From positions 558,001-622,000 of the forward strand of contig WHVY01000003.1 of NCBI GenBank assembly GCA_022266195.1: a DNA stretch of 64,000 nt, in the 5' to 3' direction. The stretch comes from Tetranychus cinnabarinus (Eukaryota > Arthropoda > Arachnida > Trombidiformes > Tetranychidae). Below, in pieces: positions 22,414 to 33,875 of this stretch. Made by a program: the position numbers and the translations under genes. Numbering within the stretch: position 1 is the stretch's first letter; the number at the start of each line of letters is the position of its first letter. The notes beneath the pieces were generated by a model. It ran no database searches. It was not told where the DNA came from and worked only from the letters and a program-made list of their open reading frames with translations.

Positions 22414-23830
22414 ATGATTGGTGGATTATTCATTTATAATCATAAAGGAGAAGTGCTTATTAGCCGCATGTATCGAGATGACATTGGCCGTAATGCAGTT
22501 GATGCTTTCCGTGTTAATGTTATTCATGCTCGTCAGCAAGTACGATCACCGGTAACAAATATTGCAAGAACATCTTTTTTCCATATAAAACGAAGTAATT
22601 TATGGTTAGCGGCAGTTACTAAACAAAATTTAAATGCTTCAATGGTATTTGAATTTTTACTCAAAATGTGTGAAGTAATGCAAAGCTATTTTGGTAAAAT
22701 AAGTGAAGAGAATGTTAAAACAATTTTGTTCTCATATATGAATTATTGGATGAGATTCTTGATTTTGGTTATCCACAAAATACTGATACAGGAATATTGA
22801 AGACATTCATTACTCAACAAGGAGTAAAATCTCAGACAAAAGAAGAGCAATCACAAATAACTTCTCAAGTAACTGGACAAATTGGTATGTTATTAGTTTA
22901 TTATTCCATAATGATTTTACTTTTACTTTCAAATTTCTAACCTTTGTATCTTTTTTTCTGAAAAAATATTTTTTAGGTTGGAGAAGAGAAGGTATAAAAT
23001 ATCGTCGAAATGAGCTATTCCTTGACGTTCTCGAATATGTAAATCTATTAATGTCACCACAGGGACAAGTTTTGAGTGCCCATGTTGCCGGTAAAGTTGT
23101 AATGAAAGCATTCTTATCTGGTATGCCGGAATGCAAATTTGGTATAAATGACAAACTCATTTTAGACACTAAAGGTAAAACAAGTTCAGCTTTAGATGAT
23201 CCAACAACTCGTGGTAATGTTGGATATCCATCAAAATCTTCCATAGCAATAGATGATTGTCAATTCCATCAATGTGTTAAACTATCAAAATTTGAATCGG
23301 AACATAGTATCAGCTTTATACCTCCAGATGGTGAATTTGAATTAATGAGATACAGAATTACAAAAGATATATCATTCCCGTTTCGAATAATTCCACTTGT
23401 ACGTGAAGCTGGTCGAACCAAAATGGAAGTAAAAGTTGTACTAAAAAGTAACTTTAAACCTGCTGTTGTAGGACAAAAGATCGAGGTTAAAATACCAACG
23501 CCCCTAAATACAAGTGGTTGTCAATTGATATGTATGAAGGGTAAAGCTAAATACAAAGCTAGTGATAATGCTATTGTTTGGAAAATCAAGAAAATGGCTG
23601 GTATGAAGGAGACACAATTAAGTGCTGAAATTGAACTTTTATTGACAGATACAAAGAAAAAATGGAATCGACCACCAATATCTATGAACTTTGAAGTACC
23701 ATTTGCTCCTTCTGGTCTTAAAGTTAGATATTTAAAAGTATTTGAACCAAAACTCAACTATTCCGATCATGATGTTATTAAATGGGTTCGTTATATTGGC
23801 CGAAGTGGACTCTATGAAACAAGATGTTAA
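22414..23830 (+). CDS. AP2M1: AP-2 complex subunit mu, copy A, with an apparent 1-nt frameshift
   Basis: Mu2 is the cargo-binding medium chain of the AP-2 clathrin adaptor; it recognises YxxPhi endocytic signals and PIP2 at the plasma membrane. Two exons: 22414-22884 and 22977-23830 (92-nt GT-AG intron, split Gly codon). The N-terminal longin domain begins MIGGLFIYNHKGEVLISRMY. The linker keeps the SQITSQVTGQIG block containing the conserved regulatory threonine. The mu homology domain runs to the family terminus YETRC. Near 22717-22720 the A run has four bases where copy B has five; the frame then shifts and stops at 22800 although correct mu2 sequence continues in the next frame. Otherwise it is nearly identical to copy B. 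Either a pseudogenising indel or a homopolymer sequencing error. Confidence 0.9.
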
Positions 23831-24663
23831 TAATAATAAGGAGAAGGAGAAGAGGATAAAGAGTAAGAGAAAGAAGAAGAAAATACAAAGATGCAAAAGT
23901 CATTCGATATCATTGATCCAAACTATCAATTTACATTATATCACAACTTTAATCGTGTTGATCATGAAAAATCATGTGGTTATGAAAAACAACAATGATG
24001 ATATTAGAAATAATGATAACTTAAAACCGGTGAAACACCTACCTTTTAACTTCTATTGATTTTGTGTGTTAACTGTTTATTATAATTTAATTCATGGGTT
24101 GATTTGGATTCCAAATGAAAACTTATGCGATAGCGATTTCTCTATGTATTGCCTATCAGAACTTCTATTAGATTACAACGAGTCAAAATGGTTCTAGTTT
24201 CACTAATAGGTGAAGTGACGCATATGTTGTGAAAACCATTCCAAATATTTAAATAAACTATTATATTTTTTTCAATTAATATATTGTTGATTTTTTCCTC
24301 CCCCAGTTTATCTCGCTTGAAAATTTCTTTCTCATGATTACTTACTACGCGCTTAAAACTTAAAATAAGAGATGACAAAAATCCATTTGTACAAATGGAC
24401 TAATAGTTGACGATAACTTATAAACATTTGCTATCAGCAGAGAAGTTTTTCTTTTTTGGGAGCTTAAAGGTCAGTAGATGGAGCTATTTTAAAGAGAAAA
24501 AGCTTATTTTAAGATTTTAATTCTCTTTCGAATACTCGATCAACTTGTTAAATCTTTTACTCCGTTTAAATTGCTAAATTTTGTTTAAAAATTGTTAATT
24601 CAGTTTAAATTTTCAATTTACAGTTTTATTTTGATTACATTGTTATTTGAAGTTAGTGAACCA
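23831..24663. other. AP2M1-A 3' UTR, a duplication breakpoint, and the CC1 5' flank
   Basis: The 3' UTR starts with AAT repeats and a purine-rich tract (23831-23890). Similarity to copy B's 3' flank ends at about 24100 (…TTCATGGGTT). From about 24385 the sequence matches the upstream flanks of CC2 and CC3 (for example ACTTAAAGGTCAGTAGATGG-like bases near 24463), so that flank is part of the coiled-coil module. Bases 24100-24385 are unique to this locus. Confidence 0.6.
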
Positions 24664-26052
24664 ATGGATTCCAACAAAGTTTCCGAGAGACGTTCTCAGG
24701 ATATTAAACCTTGTGAGCAAACCGTTAAAGAACCTGAATGCTCTGCTTTCTCTTATGGAGTCAATGCTGAAAATTGCTTAAAACAATTATTGGGTATTGA
24801 AAATGAAGCAAAGAGATTAAACTTCGAATCTGTAACAATTGCTCATGATTTGGATCTGGAGAAAGACCTGCGACATGCCAAGAAAAAGTATTACAATGAG
24901 CTCTGTGAGTTTATGAGCAAAACTCAAGGTTTCGCTCAAAATGTAAAGCAAAAGTGTGAAATTAAAAAAGAGATTTATGGTTCTATTGATAAAATTATTA
25001 ATGGACTTAAGTCACACGTTGAGGTCTGCAAGGATATTGTTCCCTTGACTCAAACAATTTACGATACTTTGGTCACTCGTAATAAGAATGAAAAAAAACA
25101 TTACAGGGATTGTGTAATTATGTTCGCCGAGTTTGTCAACGGAGCCGTCGAAGTTAATGGTTTTGGTGAATCTCACGGAATAATTGGTAAAGTTGAAATA
25201 AGTAATCATAGATCAGCCAATGATATTGCCAAGGATTGCTTACAAACTATGAAGCTGTTGAAGGAGAGAAGATCCATGGATCCATTTTCAGAGAAGATAG
25301 CTGCCAATTTGCGAATAGAAGAAGAGCTTGACCTGCTTGTAGAGCAAATAAATGGTAAAAATGCGGAAAGTAAAGTCGAGGAAGAGCGATTAGAAGTGGA
25401 AATCAATAATCGAGAGCAAAATATCAAGCAGTTAGAAATGGAAATTGAAAAGATGAAACAAGAGGCAAGTGCTATTGAAGAAGGTGAAAAGACAAAGATG
25501 GTTAAATTGATTTACTCCAATATGGAGAAAACAACTTCATTTATTACTATGGGCAAGAAAATTGATGAAATGAAGACCAACCTAGGAGAGCTGCCTTTAA
25601 TAGAAAAAACTTACCATGAATTGAAAGAAATGTTGGAAACATCTGAAGAAAAGCTTGTTTTATTGGAAAACGAAATCCAAAACATAAAACTCTCATGCAA
25701 GACAAAGCAAGCTCATATTGACGAGTTGAAGAAAAGAAGCGACAAGATGGAAAAGGAACAATCGGCTCAGATTCAGGAAATCAGAAATAATAATGGTGAG
25801 TTGGAAGTTCAGCTGCGTGATCTGCAGGTAAAATTACAAGACGAATCCGAAAGGCTGGAAAGAAATAAAAAGACAAATGTAGAGACACTGCGGCGTCTAG
25901 AAACTATTGAGAAAGAATACAAAGCTTCCAAAGATTCAGTTCGCCAAAAGAAAGCAGAACACAAGAAAAACATGCGAGAAAAGAGAAAAATCAAAGAGAA
26001 CCTCGATAAAGAACTTTTCATGCTCTCATTCAAAATGAATCTACCTTGTTGA
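24664..26052 (+). CDS. Coiled-coil protein CC1 (three-copy family, function unknown)
   Basis: A 462-residue frame starting MDSNKVSERRSQ. The open frame extends 24 codons upstream, but only from a TTG; in all three copies the first conserved ATG is at this place. Residues 1-60 are Cys-containing; 60-215 are helical with many Lys and Glu; about 230-455 form a long Lys/Glu/Gln-rich coiled coil; the end is MLSFKMNLPC. There is no signal peptide from this start, no membrane segment and no domain I recognise. CC2 and CC3 differ by scattered substitutions only. Filament-, kinetochore- or cytoskeleton-type proteins share such composition, but nothing specific ties this protein to them. The gene lies between AP2M1-A and an inverted AP2M1 3' relic. 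Confidence 0.75.
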   Translation: MDSNKVSERRSQDIKPCEQTVKEPECSAFSYGVNAENCLKQLLGIENEAKRLNFESVTIAHDLDLEKDLRHAKKKYYNELCEFMSKTQGFAQNVKQKCEIKKEIYGSIDKIINGLKSHVEVCKDIVPLTQTIYDTLVTRNKNEKKHYRDCVIMFAEFVNGAVEVNGFGESHGIIGKVEISNHRSANDIAKDCLQTMKLLKERRSMDPFSEKIAANLRIEEELDLLVEQINGKNAESKVEEERLEVEINNREQNIKQLEMEIEKMKQEASAIEEGEKTKMVKLIYSNMEKTTSFITMGKKIDEMKTNLGELPLIEKTYHELKEMLETSEEKLVLLENEIQNIKLSCKTKQAHIDELKKRSDKMEKEQSAQIQEIRNNNGELEVQLRDLQVKLQDESERLERNKKTNVETLRRLETIEKEYKASKDSVRQKKAEHKKNMREKRKIKENLDKELFMLSFKMNLPC

Positions 26053-26283
26053 ATCTTTTCCCTCATTGTAATCAACAAATGTTAAAAAACAAAAAAAATC
26101 ATTATTATTCATTAGACTTTATAATTGAAAATTGTATCTCAAAAAAGATTGTAACCAAAGTTCGCACTAAATCATCCAATCACTTTGATAAATAAAATTG
26201 ACACTTTAGATTAAAAAAGTAACGAGTAAATTAATTTATTAATTAGATAACCGCTGAATTAAAGTATAATGAACAGTTAACAC

Positions 26284-26532
26284 ACAAAATTAATACAAGT
26301 TAAAAAGTAGGTGTTTCACCGGTTTTAAGTTATCATTATTTCTAATATCATCATTGTTGTTTTTCATAACCACATGATTTTTCATGATCAACACGATTAA
26401 AGTTGTGATATAATGTAAATTGATAGTTTGGATCAATGATATCGAATGACTTTTGCATCTTTGTATTTTCTTTCTCTTCCTCTTACTCTTTATCCTCTTC
26501 TCCTTCTCCTTATTATTATTAACATCTTGTCA
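26284..26532 (-). pseudogene. AP2M1: Inverted relic of the AP2M1 3' end (last codons plus 3' UTR)
   Basis: This is the reverse complement of about 23817-24060 of AP2M1 copy A: the UTR, the purine-rich tract, the AAT repeat, the stop codon and only about three terminal codons (ending at ACATCTTGT, 26532). It lies tail-to-tail with CC1, the same arrangement seen with CC2/copy B and CC3/copy C. The coding homology stops abruptly at 26532, which marks a breakpoint. Confidence 0.85.
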
Positions 26533-26548
26533 TGTTAATAAACATCAT

Positions 26549-26582
26549 AATATTAATTTAAAACGTTTTTAAATTAATATTG
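26549..26582. repeat. AT-rich near-perfect palindrome beside a duplication breakpoint
   Basis: AATATTAATTTAAAA is followed by CG and then its reverse complement with one extra T. It lies 17 bases past the point where the AP2M1 relic ends. Confidence 0.8.
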
Positions 26583-26715
26583 CAACCTTTTATTCAATAT
26601 TTTATAGACAAAAGAATAAAATTCTGAATTACAAAATTACAATCAAATCCAATGTATTAATTTACAACTTTCGTAAAATTTACAAACATTTATACATGTT
26701 TCACAATTAGTTGAA

Positions 26716-29700
26716 TTACATATGGGTTAATTTGAGCCGTGGTTGAATACTCATTGCTTGAAGCTCTTGTAGAAGAAGTTTGTATGCATAAGGAACTTGA
26801 ATATCTGCAAGAGATCTACTTGATTGGCAATATGAGCACCATTTTTGATAACCAAGAAGGCCACAAGCGGTACATACATCAACATTGAATGCATCACTAG
26901 ATAACATCAATCTTTCTAACAATAACATACTAACACCGTGGCCAATCAAACAATCTCGCTCCATTTCTCCGAGACGCAAACCTCCATCACGGGCTCTTCC
27001 TTCAGTTGGTTGACGAGTAAGAACAGCTTTAGGGCCACGAGAACGACCATGTACTTTATCCAAGACCATGTGTTTAAGCTTTTGATAATAGATTGGACCG
27101 AAAAAAATATATGCAGTAAGGGGTTCGCCAGTAATACCACTAGTCATAACCTCTTTTCCGTGATAATTATGACCGTATTGCTGCATAATTTCGGTCATTT
27201 CTTGAATTGTTGTACCTCCAAAAGCGGTTCCATCATGTAAAGTTCCTTTAATAATAGCTGATTTTCCAGCGACTAGTTCTTTCAATTTCCCAACTGTCAT
27301 TCTTGAAGGAAATCCGTGTGGGTTCATAACCATGTCAGGACATATTCCCTCACAATTAAAAGGCAAATCCTCTTGAGACACAATAAGTCCGATAACACCT
27401 TTTTGGCCGTGACGAGAACTGAATTTATCACCAACTTCAGGTCTTCTCATTTGTCGCAAAAGTAATTTAATCAAAAATGATTCCTCAGTATTTGAAGTTA
27501 TCATGACTTTTTCTACACAGCTATCTTCGATTCCTCTATAGGTGATTGGCACATCTTTAAAACTATAATTCATTGATCCAACTTTGCCGGTACCAGTTTC
27601 GTCAATTGCTGTCCCCGGGATTGGTGATTGTTTGTTTACTAATAATTGCCGATTCTTGATAATCTCCCCTGGAGCTGCAATACCGTCATTATCAAGAGCT
27701 GCATGACGAAAAATGGGTTTATGAGGAGGCTCAGCTTCCACAATCGGACCTTGAATCCTATCTGAAATTCCATCCATTGTAGGATAACGTCTCAAAAAGC
27801 ACTTTTGGTTGCGATAAACAAAACAGCGTCCATAACCTCTGTCAATACTTGCTTTATTCATGATAGAAGCATCCTCAATATCGTAACCTGAGTAAGACAT
27901 AACAGCGACAATAGCATTTTGTCCAGCAGGCATCTCGTCAAAATGAATTAATTCAATTGTTTTTGTTTTAACAACTGGTCTTTGTGGGTAAGCTAGGAGA
28001 TACAGAAGAGTATCAATTCGTTCTCGTTGATTTAGACCAATCGTGCCCATTGCTTGTTTTCCCATAGCACATTGATATGTATTACGAGGAGACTGATTAT
28101 TGTGAGGAAAAGGAATCAAACCAGCACAAACTCCTAAAAGAGTAAAAGGCTCGATTTCTAAATGAGTAGTCACACACATTTTAATATCTTTCGTTTCGAT
28201 GGCAATGTGTGCATCACTGGCCTCGTTGACATCCAAATATTCAATCAAACCCTCATTGATAAAGTCGGAAAAGTTCATTAATCCCCTGTTTAATTTTTCA
28301 ATGTGCTTTGATTCAACTCGAGGCAATCCAGTAGAAGTATTCACGATAATATATGGACGGCACAGTCTACCACCATCGGTAGCGATATAAACAGCTTTAT
28401 GTAATTGATTGATGGAAACTGATATAAATTCAGAGATTAGTCCCTTACGACGTAAATGTCTCAAAGTTGTAACAAGAGTTTCAGGTTGAATTGCAATACC
28501 AATGATATTTCCATTAACAAAAACTAATGGATGTTGGTTAATTTTGGAGCCACTTTCACATAAATTAATATCTAGCACAAAACCAAAGTAGAGACAGATA
28601 TCAATGATTGGTTTGTCATCTACATCAGTAGTGATGTGAGTCATGAGAGCGAGATTTTTGATAAGACCACAAGATTCGCCTTCAGGAGTATCACAAGGAC
28701 AGACCAACCCCCACTGACTGCATTGCAAAGATCTAGGTCCCGATGTTTTGCGAGTTTTTTCAAATTGAGAGTTGATACGAGTCATCATACCAAGAGCAGA
28801 GATGTAACTGAGTCGACTGAGAACCTGACTAACTCCGATCCTCTCCATCTTGAATCTTTTTAAAGTCCAGTTGCCAGTAGCTATACAATTAACCAGGCCA
28901 TTGGTAATTAAATCTTGCCTCATGTGTTTCGTAATATCAAACTGCGCAGTTTTAACCTTTGGAATATTTTTATCGGCTATCATTCTCAATTCAGAGTTGA
29001 ATCGTTTCAAAAGATCTTCAAAAAGGAGTCCAATTAATGAGCCAGCAAGCTCAAGCCTTTTGTTACCGTAATAATCTCTATCATCAATGTATTCGGGGTT
29101 ATCAACTGCCAATATTAGTCGTCTAACCATTTGAGCTAAATAGATGGCCTTCAGTCGGAAATTTAGATTTGTTACAGGGACATGAGCTATTATTGTGGTG
29201 GCCAAAAGTTCTCTAATCAAATCAATTGAAGAAAAACGACGATTTTCACCAGCTTTCAAGCCAGGTGATTTGTTCTTCAAGCGATTGGCCATGAATTGTA
29301 AGGCTTGCTGTGATGTCCAGACTTCTGCTTTATGACAAGCTTCGATGGATGGAATTAAAAAATTGACATCAACTTCACCGTTTTCCTTGAGAGTTCCACA
29401 AATATATTCCACAATCTCACTTTCACTAAGAAATCCCATAGCTTTAAACACAATAAATATATGGATCCCTTCGTCGGTGAATGAGTTGTGCTTCATGACT
29501 ATTTGTTTCTTTTTATTGATGACTAAGTTAGTTCGAGATTTTCTTTCGGCTGTAGCACTGGTGACTTGGCACACTGGACCCTCTTCAATTAAAATACGAT
29601 TTCTAGAGAGCTAAAAGAAAAGAAAAATGAATTACTATAAACTTTCTTGATGAAGGGAAGTTCAGTTTGTAAGAATACAATACCTGTTCATGAATTAGAA

Positions 29701-30177
29701 TAACTTTCTCACTTCCATTTACAATGAAGTAGCCCCCAGGATCATTAGGACATTCTTTAAGAGCCATCCGTTCTGCATAACTTTTACCATTTAGTATGCA
29801 ATTATTCGAGCCAACCATGATTGGCATTCTACCAATAACCAAATATTCCGAAGCAACAACACGTTGTTGTCCTTTTGCATATTCAAGCTTAACAGATATT
29901 GGAGCGCTGTAAGTAATATCACGAAGTCGACACTCATGCGGTGTTGTCGGACGAGACACATTGAAACCCTCTTCTATTCGAGGAGAGTCCACTTTAATAT
30001 CCAGATAACGTAAAAACCAATTCTGATCAGTTTCACAACGGATCTCCGCATTCGCTTTGAGAATATTTTTATTTCCACTTGAATAAAATGATTGAAAGAG
30101 TCGAGATGTTGTTTAACCAGACCTTTCATACCAAGAAATGCTGGTAAAAGTTTCCCTTTATCTTCAATTGTAACCAT
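26716..30177 (-). CDS. POLR3B: DNA-directed RNA polymerase III subunit RPC2, with an apparent 1-nt frameshift in exon 1
   Basis: Second-largest catalytic subunit of Pol III, which transcribes tRNAs, 5S rRNA and U6 in the nucleus. Exon 1 is 30177-29684, intron 29683-29611 (73 nt), exon 2 29610-26716. The total is about 1,129 residues, near the 1,133 of the human protein. Hallmarks: KLLPAFLGMKGLVKQH near the start, CRLRDITYSAPISV, CDTPEGESCGL, MSYSGYDIEDA, FSSRHGQKG, NPHGFPSRMT, the RDGGLRLGEMERDCLIGHG clamp region, and a C-terminal zinc site CTACGLLGYQKWCSYC. The Pol III-specific ending PRLKL is present. In exon 1 an A run on the coding strand (plus-strand T5 at 30066-30070) is one base short: correct sequence continues in the next frame on both sides. 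The ATG at 30177 is the first in-frame methionine. Divergent from LIPE. Confidence 0.95.
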
Positions 30178-30889
30178 TTTTTGGCACGACAATGAACTTT
30201 GAAACAACAATGCTGCCTGTCAGGCTATAAACTGAATAAAATAGATCAAAAATTCGTTAAAAATTTAAAAACACGCATTTAAGCTGATAAACTTTAAGAA
30301 GCTTAAAATTTAAGTTTCCCATTTAAACTCCTGAATGTGTTCATCACATGTTAGGGAGCATATCAATAGTGCAATTGTAAAACAGGTTTTCACTCTGCTG
30401 TCTAATTTTAACAGGTTTAGTTGATCAAATCATCTCAATCATGTGCATATAAATAAAAAGTGAAAATATAAATATTGAAAACAGTTATTTCAAGTTCTGT
30501 GGTAAAGTAAAACCTAAAGTTCTAGTGATTCTGTTTATTCCACCACGGCTCAGTTCATTTTCATTCTTCCATCAGCAAGAAGACAACAATACGTATGCTA
30601 AAGTAGACCATTATAATTGGTGAATTTTCTTTTAATGTATTTATTGCATTCACATAATGATAATTAATTTGAATCTAATTACGTTATATTTTGTGATCGG
30701 TTAGCAATTTGCTAACCATACCAGTGTAACCATATCTTGATTTATCCCCATGACGTTTGGAACCAAAGTATGTGATGCTTTATGATTGGCAAGCACCTTT
30801 TTAGCCACACAAGTGTGATCTTATTTAGGTCTTTAACCCTTAAAAAAGTGCATTTCCACCAAGTCAATTATTCTACTTTAATATACAAA
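30178..30889. promoter_or_regulatory. Divergent promoter region between POLR3B and LIPE
   Basis: About 0.6-0.7 kb separates the two start codons, which face away from each other. Regulatory elements for both should lie here. AT-rich, no clear TATA or initiator I would stake a position on. An ATG at 30782 is in frame with LIPE and could lengthen it (see LIPE). Confidence 0.5.
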
Positions 30890-33683
30890 ATGAGCCAAGA
30901 ACGGAGTAAACTTATCATTATGGACATGGCTTCAGTGTGTATAGAACCATCGTTTTCAGAAAATTTGGAAAAGATTCGAAAGTCCATGTTAATTTACAAT
31001 TCCCATGCTCCAGTTTATGATTTAAATGATAAACTTGCTTCTAATGGTTACCGAAGCTTAATAAAATTGATGGAAAATTTCTCAAGACTGGCATATCATG
31101 ACATGAAATCGCGATCATTTGCTGGAGTATCGCCTCACATCGTCAAAATGTCTGAAGTATTTGCTAAAATGTTTGATCATCTTGATGAACGTAAAGTTCT
31201 CGATAGTCAAAGCCTAATGTGGCCTCCTGATGCTGATTTCATTCAAATAGCTTTCTCATTTGAGCCTATTATGCACGCTTTTTACGCTCGTAATCACAAT
31301 TTTTGGCTCTGTCCATCACTCCGATCTATTCTTGGTAATTACATTTCATTGGTTGCCTACAAATCACTCAAATTTTTCGACATGTATCGCCTTTTCTCTC
31401 GAGCCAGTACATCACGGTTGTTTGCTGACTATGCATCAAATGTTTCAATCGATTTTGTTCGCATGGTTTGGGGCATGTCTGAGGCCGCTTTTTATAAAAA
31501 GCTTTACCCAATGCTTCTGTATGGTACTCGACCATCAAGAAAAAAAACTCTTTATGCTCCAAGACAAGAATTTGCCAGAATTGTTGGACATGATGGTTTA
31601 ATTGAATTCAATGAATCTCACAGGAACATTTGGAATGTGAATAAACCAGTGCGTTTTAGGTTCCTTCAAGATACCAAAAGCAGTCTTTCAACGTCAACCT
31701 TGGTATTCCACTGTCATGGAGCTGGTTTCGTTGCTCAATCACCTGAATCACATGAGGTTAGTTCCTGCTGTATAAAAATATTTGTAAAATATTTTTATCA
31801 TTTTTTTCAATCGACTTTAACATTTATACCTCCGGCAAAACCAAATTTCAGGGAAATTTCTTGGCAACTAGAAGATTCGAGGAAACTAACAAAGTATTCT
31901 GTTGATTTTACTATCAAACTAAGTGAACAATTGAAAAAATACCTTTAAAAAGTAACCTTATCGCTTGATTTAATTCAATTGACATTCGATGAAAAGTTTT
32001 CCCAGATAAAAGTTGATAACTGTAATTATTTCACTCTGTGTCTATTTTTAGTTATAATTAGATTACTTTGTTTTTTTGTCAACATTTTTCTTATTCTACG
32101 TGCAAGTTTCCATTTTTATATTTTCAATTACAATTGCCTTTTCATTTTGAAGAATTGTTCAACAATGAATCGACACAATTTCCTAATCTGAACTACTTTT
32201 AGTCAGTATTTCGAGTTCAGTTGGCTTCCTTGTGTAGCTTGTCGAGACTGGCTTCAAGGCTGGTGTAACAATTGACTTGGTAAACATTTCCCTCTATAAA
32301 TGTAGTTGGTCAAGCTCGACCAATTTAATGTATTTTTTCAAGGATTCCCATTCATTTGACAATTATTCATTAGCTAGTACGATTTATCAGGATGAAAGCT
32401 TTTCAAAATGGATAAATTATTCATAGAATCTGCTTTGATGAATCGATTTACATCTAAATTACCTTTTCTCCATTGGCATAATATAATATTTGTTTCAATC
32501 ATTGATTGTATCATAAAACATATTATACTTCTAAATTTGAAATCTTATCTTTTCTATTCATGGCAATTTGAGTTCTTTGGCAACTTAAATTGATTGATTA
32601 ACTGTGATGTTTTTTTAATAACGATAATATAATATTAATTAATTGTCTTCATTCAATATGTTTGATCAATAAAAATGATTCTCAAGGTCTTGAAGCCGAA
32701 ACAAAGAAGATAATGATTTTATAAATTGATTCTGATTGTAAATACTAATTTAGTTTATCTTTTAATTTTTGTACAGATTTACTTAAGAGACTGGGCAATT
32801 AAACTTCGTGGAGTACCTTTGGTCAGTGTTGATTATCGTCTGGCTCCTGAGAATAAATTTCCTAGTGGACTTCAAGATTGTCTTGATTTATATTTATGGA
32901 TAACCAGTGGTTTGGATGAAGTCAAAGATTTAATTGGTTTCCACCCAAAACGGATAATTTTATGTGGTGATTCGGCTGGTGGAGGATTGTGCATTAGTCT
33001 TACTTTAGTCTTGAATGAACTGAAAAATTTAATGAAAATTCAGATGCCATCATCGTTAATTCCTTTCTATCCTGTTTGTTCTTTACAAACCTGTGCTTCT
33101 CCATCTCGACTATTTACATTTTTTGACACTTTTTTACCTCTTGGTGTATTACTCAGTATCTTGGATGCGTATTTTGTCGATACCAATTCAAATGTTCCCA
33201 CAAAAAGACAAGATAATAACAGTCAAACGCTCAAACAGAAACAAATATTTGGCAAAAATCTTGAAATAGGACCACATTCCATGACACCTCCGTGGTACAA
33301 GGAAAGCGACTTTAAAGAACGACTTGCTCAAATCAACAAAATAGCTGCCGATCCTTTTGCATCGCCATTAAACTATCAAAATTTTTCGACACTCAATGAC
33401 GTTTCTCTCAATATTATAGTTGGTGAATTTGATCCTTTACTTGATGAAGCCATTGAATTCTCTAGAAAATGGAAAGGTGTGTTAACCATTTAGTGATTCA
33501 ATCTAATATCAGTCTAATTGCTATTCTTTTATTATTTTAGGTCCAATCTCTTTGGATGTTGTACCCAACATATCACATGGATTCTTGTATTTCGCCAATA
33601 TTAGTGTTCATAGCAAAAAAGCCACCAATCTGTGTTTCCAACGAGTTATGGAAGCTGTTCATTTTCCTCAAGCAAAAATTTGA
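30890..33683 (+). CDS. LIPE: Hormone-sensitive lipase
   Basis: Neutral lipase hydrolysing diacylglycerol, cholesteryl and retinyl esters at lipid droplets. Exons 30890-31756, 32777-33476 and 33541-33683 with in-phase GT-AG introns (1,020 and 64 nt); 569 residues. The N-terminal HSL domain is recognisable (YDLNDKLASNGYRSL corresponds to the vertebrate block ending NGYRSL). The alpha/beta-hydrolase part has oxyanion motif HGAGF (residues 276-280; usual HGGGF), VDYRLAPE, nucleophile motif GDSAGG with Ser355, Asp508 in GEFDPLLDE and His535 in ISHGF. The region that holds the PKA-regulated serines in vertebrate HSL is short here and lacks an RRxS site. An in-frame ATG at 30782 would add 36 basic, acid-free residues; I prefer 30890 because HSL proteins start near here, but the longer form is possible. 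Confidence 0.93.
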
Positions 33684-33875
33684 ATATCACTTTTTGTTTA
33701 TCTAAATTGTATGGAAATACTAAATTGCTGTTGATCAGAATTGATATTTTATAAATTTATTGTCAGTTTGAGATTACCCTTTTTTCATTTGAACCTGTTT
33801 GAAGATTTTATCACAACAACAACAACAAACTGAATTACATTTATTATTAAGTCACTGTATAATTTGGTAATTATC

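Noticed and set aside
24592..24663. Signal-peptide-like N-terminal extension of CC1 (and 60626-60697 of CC3)
   Set aside because: It depends on a TTG start; the first conserved ATG across all three copies is at the MDSN/MTSN position, and a TTTACAG acceptor-like site lies inside the stretch.
31260..31601. Overlapping plus-strand frame in LIPE exon 1
   Set aside because: Shadow of the conserved lipase frame.
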